Part shown: piece by piece, positions 44,515 to 53,200 of the stretch
Layout of the letters: every line of letters begins with the position of its first letter
How positions within the stretch are numbered: the first letter of the stretch is position 1
Assembly: GCA_963669295.1 (NCBI GenBank)
Contig: OY769938.1
Coordinates: 1,612,001-1,676,000, forward strand
Origin: G963669295 sp963669295
Lineage (GTDB): Bacteria; Bacteroidota; Bacteroidia; Flavobacteriales_D; CALLUQ01
Length of the DNA: 64,000 nt
Direction: 5' to 3'
Notes under the pieces: generated by a model
Databases searched by the model: none
What the model saw: the letters and a program-made list of their open reading frames with translations, nothing else
Told to the model about the DNA's origin: nothing
Made by a program: the position numbers and the translations under genes

Positions 44515-45189
44515 ATGATTACTGATTTTTTTTCTCTGTTTTTCCCCAATAATTGTGCCGCCTGCAATGCGCCATTGCTAAAAAACGAAAACACCATTTG
44601 CATTTCCTGTCAATACGAACTTCCGCAAACCGGGTTTCATCAACACCCAGAAAATCCTATTAGTAAATTGTTTTGGGGAAAAGTAAACATCAGTGCCGCT
44701 ACATCGCTTTATTTTTTTAACCGTGGCTCCAAAGTGCAACGCTTAATGCACCAATTGAAGTATAACGGCAACCATGCTGTTGGTATTGCATTGGGGAAAC
44801 AAATAGGCTTCCTTTTACAGGAAAGCAGTCAATTTAAAGAGCTGGATGGCATTGTGCCTGTGCCGTTGCACCCTAAAAAACAACGCCAACGAGGCTACAA
44901 CCAGTGCCAATATCTTGCCGAAGGAATTGCTGATTCTACAGGCATTCCCGTTCTTTCCTGCCTGAAACGCACCACACATTCTGAAAGCCAAACAAGAAAA
45001 TCGAAGTTTAACCGTTGGAAGAACGTGGATGCGATCTTTACCATAAAAAAAGAGGAAGAGGTGTGTGGAAAGCACCTTTTGCTGGTGGATGATGTAGTAA
45101 CCACCGGAGCCACATTGGAGGCTTGCTCCACTGCTTTGCTAAAGGCAAGTGGCGTAAAAGTGAGTATTGCAACCATTGCGTGCGCATAA
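44515..45189 (+). CDS. comF: ComF-family phosphoribosyltransferase-like protein
   Basis: A 224-residue protein with the N-terminal double CxxC zinc site (C14/C17 and C29/C32) and a PRTase fold with the PRPP loop LLVDDVVTTGATLEAC near the end. ComF proteins take part in DNA uptake and replication restart after transformation, although the biochemical activity is debated. No other competence genes are adjacent. Confidence 0.9.
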   Translation: MITDFFSLFFPNNCAACNAPLLKNENTICISCQYELPQTGFHQHPENPISKLFWGKVNISAATSLYFFNRGSKVQRLMHQLKYNGNHAVGIALGKQIGFLLQESSQFKELDGIVPVPLHPKKQRQRGYNQCQYLAEGIADSTGIPVLSCLKRTTHSESQTRKSKFNRWKNVDAIFTIKKEEEVCGKHLLLVDDVVTTGATLEACSTALLKASGVKVSIATIACA

Positions 45190-45216
45190 AAACATTTAAA
45201 CTTTAAACAGAGAAAG

Positions 45217-45224
45217 TATATTTG
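45217..45224 (+). promoter_or_regulatory. -7 element 4 nt before the fRMsr ATG
   Basis: TATATTTG, then CACC, then ATGG: the predicted start of transcription falls on or next to the ATG at 45229, which suggests a leaderless message. Confidence 0.5.
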
Positions 45225-45228
45225 CACC

Positions 45229-45717
45229 ATGGCCGAAGAATTGCACATTATTAGTGGAAGTAAAACAGCGCGTTACGAATCGCTGCTGCCACAAATTAAA
45301 GCACTGATAGCAGGTGAAGACGACCTTATTGCCAACCTGGCCAATATTGTGGCAGCGCTTAAGTACGGCATGAACTTCTTTTGGGTGGGATGTTATATCG
45401 TAAAAAACGACACCCTTGTGTTGGGGCCATTTCAGGGGCCGGTGGCATGTACTCGTATTGCTAAAGGTAAAGGGGTTTGTGGCACGTCGTGGGAAAAAAA
45501 AGAAACCATTATTGTGGATGATGTAGACGCCTTTCCCGGGCATATTGCTTGTAGTGCTGAAAGTAGGTCGGAAATTGTACTCCCGCTTTTAGGTGACGAT
45601 GGGAACGTAAAAATCATCTTAGATGTAGACAGTAAACAGTTGGCTGACTTCGATGATACCGATGCACATTATTTAACCCAGGTTATTCAACTCATTAAGC
45701 CCACACTTACTCCTTGA
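45229..45717 (+). CDS. msrC: Free methionine-(R)-sulfoxide reductase (GAF domain)
   Basis: A 162-residue GAF-fold enzyme that reduces free Met-R-sulfoxide. The three family cysteines are C74 (VACTRI), C84 (GVCGTS) and C108 (HIACSAESRSE). Their spacing of 10 and 24 equals that of E. coli C84/C94/C118. It follows comF and runs into the Ig-like lipoprotein, whose TTG start overlaps this stop codon. Confidence 0.92.
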   Translation: MAEELHIISGSKTARYESLLPQIKALIAGEDDLIANLANIVAALKYGMNFFWVGCYIVKNDTLVLGPFQGPVACTRIAKGKGVCGTSWEKKETIIVDDVDAFPGHIACSAESRSEIVLPLLGDDGNVKIILDVDSKQLADFDDTDAHYLTQVIQLIKPTLTP

Positions 45718-47309
45718 ATAGTCGGTTAAATATCGTTTTAATTGGCCTGTTATTCATGGCCTCGTGCGCACAAATTGTGCCTCCAACAGGTGGCGAAAAA
45801 GATACCACACCACCAACCTTGCTCAGCAGTGTTCCCGAAAATTACAGCACGCAATTCAACAGCAAAACTATTGTGTTGGAGTTCGATGAATATGTAAGTC
45901 TAAAAGACATCAGCAACCAGCTCATCATTTCTCCTCCAATGCAGGAAAAACCAGTGTTTAAGTTGAAAGGGAAAATGCTATACATTGAGTTAAAAGAAGC
46001 ATTACAACCCAATACCACTTACAACCTCAACTTTGGCAACTCAGTGGCCGACATTACCGAAGGCAATTTAGCAGGCGAGCTGCAATATGTGTTTTCTACA
46101 GGAACATTTCTCGACTCACTGACCTGGTCTGGCAAAGTGAAAAACGCATTTAATAACGCCCCGGAAGGAGATGTGTTGGTTATGTTATACGAAACCCTTG
46201 AAGATTCTATTCCGTTAAAAGAAAGGCCCAACTACTTTGCTAAAACCAGGAAAGATGGAACTTTTTCCATCCACCACATTAAAGCGGGGAAGTACAAATT
46301 GTTTGCATTAAAAGACGGCAACTTCAACTACCTTTTCGACCTGGCCAATGAAGCCATTGCTTTCTCGCTTGAAGCCATAGATCCCGGGGTAAAAGACACC
46401 GTTCAACCCAAACCGTTAGGGTTGTTCGTTGAAGATAACGAGGTACAATACGTAAAGAAAGTTGCCTTCAATGCTCCGGGTAGTTTAACGGTTGTTTTTA
46501 ACAAACCCACCGAGAACCCAAACATCACTGCCTTAAACCATACGTTTAAAAAAGACTGGTTTATCAAAGAGTTGTTGCCTAATAAAGATACCTTACTGTA
46601 TTGGCTTACTGGCGTGGGGGGAATTGATACCCTGTTGTTGGAAGTAAAAGATGGTGCTACAGTAATCGATACGCTTCAAGTGAACATTGTTACGGATAAT
46701 GACAAGCAAAAAAAATTAAGCGGTTCCAACAACGGAAGTGGTGTTTTTAACCCCAACGATTCTTTGTGGCTTGTTTTTTCGAGTCCCATCAAAAACTTCG
46801 ACACTTCGCACATCCAACTATTCAAAGATACCATTCAACTTCCAGTTCAAATTGTAAGCACTGATAAAGCATTAAGGCGTTACGCCATTGCTTTTCCGTG
46901 GGAAGAGAAAACAACCTACAAGTTACAGGCATTGCCAAATGCATTTACCGATATTTACAACCGTACTCATGACACGTTAAACATTAATTTAACCACACGT
47001 AAGTTGCGTTATTATGGTTCCTTTAAAATGACACTTCATTTTGAAGGAAGCAATAACATTTTGCAATTGCTTAACGATAAAGGGCAGGTGGTACAAGAAA
47101 ACATGGTGTCTTCTGGCAATACCATCCATTACCACCTTCTTGACCCAGGCACCTATGCCATGAAATTGATTTTCGATGACAACAATAATGGCAAATGGGA
47201 TACTGGGAACTACCTGGAAGGAATACAACCTGAAAAAACCACCTTCTTTCAAGATAAAATCACCGTTCGATCTAGCTGGGAGTTTGAATTAGATTGGACA
47301 ATCAAGTAA
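45714..47309 (+). CDS. Ig-like domain lipoprotein
   Basis: A 531-residue lipoprotein. The TTG start at 45714 overlaps the TGA of the fRMsr gene; the only other early start would lose the signal. The lipobox is LLFMASC. An Ig-like SbsA domain sits at about 30-135 (PPTLLSSVPENYSTQF ... ALQPNTTYNLNFG), followed by further beta-sandwich domains and a C-terminal CNA-B-like fold (FDDNNNGKWDTGNYLEG). The last 69 bp are duplicated downstream at 49939-50007 and also contain the -33 box of the next gene. Confidence 0.85.
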   Translation: MNSRLNIVLIGLLFMASCAQIVPPTGGEKDTTPPTLLSSVPENYSTQFNSKTIVLEFDEYVSLKDISNQLIISPPMQEKPVFKLKGKMLYIELKEALQPNTTYNLNFGNSVADITEGNLAGELQYVFSTGTFLDSLTWSGKVKNAFNNAPEGDVLVMLYETLEDSIPLKERPNYFAKTRKDGTFSIHHIKAGKYKLFALKDGNFNYLFDLANEAIAFSLEAIDPGVKDTVQPKPLGLFVEDNEVQYVKKVAFNAPGSLTVVFNKPTENPNITALNHTFKKDWFIKELLPNKDTLLYWLTGVGGIDTLLLEVKDGATVIDTLQVNIVTDNDKQKKLSGSNNGSGVFNPNDSLWLVFSSPIKNFDTSHIQLFKDTIQLPVQIVSTDKALRRYAIAFPWEEKTTYKLQALPNAFTDIYNRTHDTLNINLTTRKLRYYGSFKMTLHFEGSNNILQLLNDKGQVVQENMVSSGNTIHYHLLDPGTYAMKLIFDDNNNGKWDTGNYLEGIQPEKTTFFQDKITVRSSWEFELDWTIK

Positions 47310-47325
47310 TTTTTAGCTATTTTTG
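47294..47325 (+). promoter_or_regulatory. Promoter of the first IgGFc gene, starting inside the upstream CDS
   Basis: TTG (47294-47296) lies within the last codons of the Ig-like lipoprotein gene; after 21 nt comes TATTTTTG (47318-47325). The same spacing is kept in the duplicated copy at 49992-50023. Confidence 0.6.
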
Positions 47326-47554
47326 TTGTCGCTCTCTTTCCAATTAAACATGACGAAACACTGTTTATCGCTCTGATGATCAGCAATTTGCCTGAACATC
47401 AAGAATGCTGTTTTTCGTTGAATGCGTTGAATCGCTTGCCTTAAGGGGAGCCGAGTAATGTTTTTGTTGTTATAAAGGGCAGCAAAACAAGCTTACCCTG
47501 CATTAGCAGCGCGTTGTGGCTAAAACGCAATGTATTAATGCAAAATTTTGACTG
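47326..47554 (+). promoter_or_regulatory. Long 5' leader of the first IgGFc gene
   Basis: About 230 nt lie between the -7 box and the start codon with no credible gene. Short blocks recur in the second leader: GATCAGCAATTTG, ATGCTGTTTTTCGTTGAAT, GCGTTGAATCGC and CAGCGCGTTGT. A shared untranslated leader is likely; a function beyond that is not visible. Confidence 0.45.
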
Positions 47555-49891
47555 ATGGTAAGCAAAACACTCAATGCTATTTCACGAAAGGTGAAGTTAA
47601 TCTTTATGTTAATACTAGTATGTTCTTTCTTCAAGGCATACGGGCAACAAACCTATACAACAACGGGCACTGAATTTTGGTTGGGGTACTTGGAAGGCCC
47701 TGATATTATTGACACCACTTCCACACGATTGGAAATCTTGATTACTTCTGACGCAAACACTTCTGGCACTATTTCCATTCCTCAACAGGGATATGTACAA
47801 AGCTTTAATGTGGTGGCTAATGTTACCACCTCTGTAACAATTCCTAATTACATGGCCGAGCACTACGGTGGTGGTTTTTTCGAAAATAAAGGGGTCTTGA
47901 TTGAAACGCAAAATCCCTGTGCGGTTTTTGCTCTCCATCTAGATCGGTTTACCCCTGATGCCATCAAAGTACTTCCTGTTACAGCTCTGGGTACCAAATA
48001 CATGGTAAGTGCTTACCAGGGAATAGATCTTTCCACCAATTATTCCGAGTTTCTAATCGTAGCTACCGAAGACGCTACGCAGGTAGTGATTACTCCCAGT
48101 GCCAACACTTCTTCTGGTCAGGTGGCAGGAACATCTTATACCGTACAACTGGATCGGGGAGAATCCTTTCAATTACAGGCTGCAGAAGGAGCCGATGACT
48201 TAACAGGCTCTACTATTGTGGCTACCCCTACAAGTGGTAAATGCAAGCCCTTTGCGGTATTTTCGGGTGCCATGTGTTCCTACGTACCGCTGGGGTGTCC
48301 TCCTGGCGATCATCTTTGGGAGCAAAACTTCCCCACTGAATCTTGGGGAACAGAATATTTGATGGCGCCTGTTAGCCTGGCTACCAACTATACCTACCGG
48401 GTAATGGCATTAAATAATGGCACCAATTACACCATTGATGGTGGTGCTCCACAACTTTTAAATGCCGGGCAGTTTGATGAGTACAATTTCGCCCCTGATG
48501 CCCATTGTATTCAAGCCGACAGTCCTATTTGTGTAACCCAATACCTGGAAGGTTCAGACTGTGGTGTTACTGCCGACCCATCGCAAGTCATCCTGAATGC
48601 TTCTGATCAAATGATTAACAACATTACTTTTAGTACAATAATCGATCCCATGTTTGTTCAGGATTTAAGTGTTGTTATGGAAACGCCTTACACCAACACC
48701 TTATCATTGGACGGGATGCCGATAGGTGCCGCACAATTTACCCCCTTTAATAACTGTCCGGGATACTCCTGGGCGCACATAACTATTCTTCAACAGGGAA
48801 GTCATACCTTAACTTCTCCCTTTGGCTTTAGTGCTTATGCATATGGTGCTGGACTACATCAAAGCTACGCCTACTCTTTAGGGGCATTAATTACAGAGCC
48901 TACTATCATTGACTCGGTTATTTGTACTTCGGATACTGCTGTACTTATAGCGCCTAATGGGATGTTAAACCCATGGTGGGCTACTCAATCGAACCCTAAC
49001 GACACTATTGCAATAGGGGCAACTCTAATACTTTATCCCCCCTTTCCTAATGAAATTTACATTGTAACAGGTGATGACTCAATAGTACCTGGTTGTATAC
49101 AAACCTATTCATACAGCATTGACTATCAACCACCACCAGCCATAACATTGACTACTTCTAAAGATACGGTGTGTTTATATGACTCGATTGCTATGAACGT
49201 TACCCTGACTCCTTCGGGGGCTTATTCATACAATTGGACGCCTCCATTAGCATTCAGCGACCCTAATAGTGCCAACCCCGTACTAACCCCTTCACAAAGC
49301 GGATGGTATGTGTGCAACATTGAATCAACTATCAATTGTGTGAATGCAGCAGACAGCATATACATTGCTTTATACCCAGAACCCCAACCGCTACCGTACA
49401 ACGAAGCCACTTTTTGTGACTTGGAAATTCCGGGCATCGTTGTGTTGGATGCAAGCAACCCCGGCTCTACCTATTTATGGTCTACAGGAGATACGACACA
49501 ACAAATTACAGTGAAAACTGATGGCACCTTCTATGTTACCATTACTTCCGCTAATAACTGTGTAAATGTAGATAGCATCGTTGTAAATCTCTTTTGCCAA
49601 CCACAGGTATACGTGCCAAACTCATTCACGCCCAACGGTGATGAAAGGAATGATTTCTTTAGGGCTTACGGAGATAACATTGCTGAATTCGAGATGTTCA
49701 TCTACAATCGTTGGGGGCAATTGATCTTTCACACAGAAGAAATAGATCATGCGTGGGGAGGGTTCTTTGAAGGAGAACCGGTACAACAAGATGTATATAC
49801 CTGGAAAGTTATATACCGCCCCAGAGCATCGTTTAATGGGCCTTTATCTCATACAAAGGAGTTGATAGGGCATGTTACCCTCATCCGATAA
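47555..49891 (+). CDS. Surface protein with IgGFc-binding domain, T9SS type B
   Basis: A 778-residue secreted protein. A signal peptide (~1-30, LILVCSFFKAYGQ) is followed by an IgGFc-binding-type domain (about 35-440; TGTEFWLGYLEG, ITSDANTSGTISIPQQGY, NNGTNYTIDGGAPQLLNAGQ), then one or two PKD/Ig-like modules, and at the end a gliding-motility-associated type-B sorting domain (VYVPNSFTPNGDERNDFF, MFIYNRWGQLIFHTEE). The domain name comes from eukaryotic IgGFc-binding protein and does not prove antibody binding here; adhesion is the safer guess. It is paralogous to the next gene. Confidence 0.9.
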   Translation: MVSKTLNAISRKVKLIFMLILVCSFFKAYGQQTYTTTGTEFWLGYLEGPDIIDTTSTRLEILITSDANTSGTISIPQQGYVQSFNVVANVTTSVTIPNYMAEHYGGGFFENKGVLIETQNPCAVFALHLDRFTPDAIKVLPVTALGTKYMVSAYQGIDLSTNYSEFLIVATEDATQVVITPSANTSSGQVAGTSYTVQLDRGESFQLQAAEGADDLTGSTIVATPTSGKCKPFAVFSGAMCSYVPLGCPPGDHLWEQNFPTESWGTEYLMAPVSLATNYTYRVMALNNGTNYTIDGGAPQLLNAGQFDEYNFAPDAHCIQADSPICVTQYLEGSDCGVTADPSQVILNASDQMINNITFSTIIDPMFVQDLSVVMETPYTNTLSLDGMPIGAAQFTPFNNCPGYSWAHITILQQGSHTLTSPFGFSAYAYGAGLHQSYAYSLGALITEPTIIDSVICTSDTAVLIAPNGMLNPWWATQSNPNDTIAIGATLILYPPFPNEIYIVTGDDSIVPGCIQTYSYSIDYQPPPAITLTTSKDTVCLYDSIAMNVTLTPSGAYSYNWTPPLAFSDPNSANPVLTPSQSGWYVCNIESTINCVNAADSIYIALYPEPQPLPYNEATFCDLEIPGIVVLDASNPGSTYLWSTGDTTQQITVKTDGTFYVTITSANNCVNVDSIVVNLFCQPQVYVPNSFTPNGDERNDFFRAYGDNIAEFEMFIYNRWGQLIFHTEEIDHAWGGFFEGEPVQQDVYTWKVIYRPRASFNGPLSHTKELIGHVTLIR

Positions 49892-49938
49892 ATGGTACAT
49901 GTCACATAGAGAAGCTATTTTAATACAGCCCAAAAGTG

Positions 49939-50007
49939 ACCTTTTTTCAAGATAAAATCACCGTTCGATCCAGCTGGGAGTTCGAGTTGGATTGGACAAT
50001 CAAGTAA
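49939..50007 (+). pseudogene. Duplicated 3' end of the Ig-like lipoprotein gene
   Basis: These 69 bp match 47241-47309, the last 22 codons and stop. There are five differences, all transitions at third codon positions, so the encoded peptide TFFQDKITVRSSWEFELDWT-IK is unchanged and the TAA is kept. No homology to the rest of the gene is visible upstream. Confidence 0.85.
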
Positions 50008-50023
50008 TTTTTAACTACTTTTG
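49992..50023 (+). promoter_or_regulatory. Promoter of the second IgGFc gene
   Basis: TTG (49992-49994), 21 nt, TACTTTTG (50016-50023). It is the copy of the element at 47294, and its -33 box again lies inside the duplicated gene end. Confidence 0.6.
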
Positions 50024-50258
50024 CCTTACTCTTTCCATCCATTTAATCAACCTAACCAAAACACATCAAGCAACTTGTAATCAGCGAATTGTGTTGTTTT
50101 TAGGTAACAATTCCTGTTTTACTGCGTTAAATCGCGTGTTTTATATGAATGAAAAATGCTGTTTTTGTTGAATTTTCAAGCAACCAAAACTGCTTTACTA
50201 CGTCTTTACAGCGTGTTGTTATTAAAATCCGAACAGCGGATATTAAATTATTGAACAG

Positions 50259-53200
50259 ATGTTAACAAGAAAACTCTCCAATATATCTCAAAAAATGAGG
50301 CTGATTTTTACTGTATTGTTGACTTGCTCTTTCTTAGGAGCGATGGGGCAACAAATATACCCTACCATGGGAACCGAGTTTTGGCTGGGTTACATGGAAA
50401 ACTATAATACTTCCGCCAATGATCGGCTGGAAATCTTCATTACTTCTGATGTCAATACATCAGGTACTGTATCTATTCCACAACAAGGGTTTTCTCAAAA
50501 TTTCAATGTTGTAGCAAATGTTACTACTACTGTTTTGGTTCCAAATGCCAATGCAGAGCACTATGGAGGAGGGTTTGTAGACAATAGAGGTATTTTAATT
50601 GAAACCAACGATACCTGTGCAGTTTTCGCCATTAATTTTGATAATTATACTGCTGATGCAACCAAGGTGTTGCCCACCGTTTCTTTGGGTACCGAGTACC
50701 TGGTGAGTACCTATCTTGGATTAAGTGGAAACTCTTATAACTCCGAATTTGTAATTGTTGCCACTGAAGATGGGACTGAAGTTGAAATTACTCCCTCATC
50801 CAACACTTCATCTGGACAAACTGCCGGTGTTCCTTTTATCGTACAATTGGATCGAGGCGAATCCTATCAAATACAGGCAGCAGTAGGGTCCGACGATTTA
50901 ACCGGATCTACCATTATTGCCACACCGGCAAGTGGCGACTGTAGGCCCTTTGCTGTGTTTTCTGGAACCATGTGTACCAATACTCCTGTTGGATGTTATG
51001 CGTGCGACCATACCTTCGACCAAAACTTTCCCACCGAAACATGGGGGACAGATTATTTTATAGTTCCCATTAGTTTTGCCACCAACTACACTTACCGTGT
51101 GATGGCACTCAACAATGGAACCAACTACACCATTGATGGAGGTGCCCCGCAACTATTAAATGCCGGGCAATTTGATGAGTACAACTATGACCCAAGTGCA
51201 CATTGTATTCAAGCAGATGGTCCTATTTGTGTAACACAACACCTTGAAGGAGTAGGTTGTGCTGGTAGCGGAGACCCTGCTCAAATGATTCTGAACGCCT
51301 CTGATCAGATGATTAGCGATATTACCTTTAGTACGGTAACTTCTACTGTAATTACTCAACATGGTTTGAATGTAATTATGGAAACACCTTATACCAATAC
51401 CTTGTCGTTAGACGGTGTTCCAGTAAACGCTGGACAGTTTACTCCATTTACAAATTGTGGAGGATATTCCTGGGCGCAAATTACCATTGCACAGGGAAGT
51501 CATACCCTAACTTCTCCTTTTGGTTTTACAGCTTATGTATATGGTACAGGAAGTGCGGAAAGTTATGCTTATTCGGTAGGATCTTTTAGCACCGAACCTA
51601 TTCCACCTATTGATACCGTAATTTGTACATCCGATACTGCTACCCTTGTAGCACCTAATGGATTATTTAACCCCTGGTGGGCCACCCAAACAAATCCAAC
51701 TGATACCATTGGCACTGGAACAGTACTGGTGCTTCCACCCCCGGTAACCACCGATATTTATATTGTTACTGGTGATGCTCTTGTATCTGGGTGCGAGCAG
51801 ACTTATTCATACAGTGTAGAGTACCAACAACCACCAGCGATGACCATCACTATCCCAGATGATACGGTCTGTTTGTATGAATCGATCCCCATGAACGTTA
51901 CGCTGAACCCTCCAGGATCGTATTTATACGACTGGACTCCCCCATTAGAATTTAATAATCCTAATATCGTAAACCCTATACTCACCCCTTCGCAAAGTGG
52001 CTGGTACGTGTGTAATATTCAATCGCTAACTGGCTGTGTGAGTTTTGCTGATAGTATTTACGTCACTGTGGTAGGTGGTGATGTGCTTACGGTTGATGCA
52101 ATCACCGGCAATGGCACAGATCAAGACACTTTATGTCCGGGCGACGATAGTCAGCTCGATGTAGAAATGCAACGGATTATTTTCAACGATAATTTTGACC
52201 CACTAAACAATGGCCTTTGGGCAAGCCTTCAAAATGGTGTTGCCAGCAGTTTATGTGGTTCAGTAAATGGTAATGCGCTTTACTTTGATGGTGCTGGAGT
52301 GCGATCGGCCGAAACCAATGGCATGGATGTGTCTACTGGAGGAACAGTGCGATTCATGCTGAAGATTGCCAATGGAGCGGCTCCTTGTGAAAATGCAGAT
52401 CCAGGTGAAAATGTAGTGTTGGAATACTCCGCAATGGGAGGTCCATGGACCATTATCAATACCTATTTCGAGTCCATGTATCCCAATTTCACCATGATCA
52501 ATGAAGCTATTCCTGCTGGAGCCATGAGTACTAACACACAGTTTAGATGGAGGCAATTGGCCAACTCGGGGGCAGGACAAGACAACTGGGCACTCGACAA
52601 TTGTGTCATTGCTACCCTGAATAACTCTGGTTTCCTATACCAGTGGACACCAGCAGTAGGATTAACCAATGCTGCAATTCCAAACCCTGTTGCTGATCCA
52701 GCAATAGCTACAGTTTATGAAGTAATGGTAATCGATACAGTAGCCGGTTGTAACTATGTAGACTCTGTAACTATTTTGGTAGATGTTCCATTTACATTGG
52801 ACATGCCCAATGACACTATTTTATGTGATGTAGCTGGCGTGCAGTTAGATGCCAACCCAACAGCAGCAAGCGGACATACGTTTGCGTGGACACCCAACAA
52901 TGGTACCTTAACAAGCACTACCATACAAAACCCCGTGGCCACACCTAATGTTACCACTACCTACTATGTAGATGCTACCTCAGACTTAGGGTGCACCGTA
53001 ACAGATAGTATAAACATAACAGTGGCTGGCTTAAATAGTGTTACGGCAACCACCAACAACAACGACTTTTGCCAGGGGCAATCTGCCATATTAAATGCCG
53101 TGGTAAGCGGTAACCCTAATGCGTATACCTTCAATTGGATGCCCAACCTTGATTTAGACGACAATACGTTGCAAAGCCCTACAGCTACGCCTACTGATAC

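Larger units (their letters stand above)
49892..50258. other. 367-bp gap holding the gene remnant, promoter and second leader
   Basis: No intact gene. It contains a 69-bp duplicate of the upstream gene's 3' end (49939-50007), a promoter (49992-50023) and a leader to the start codon at 50259 that shares short blocks with 47326-47554. Confidence 0.75.
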
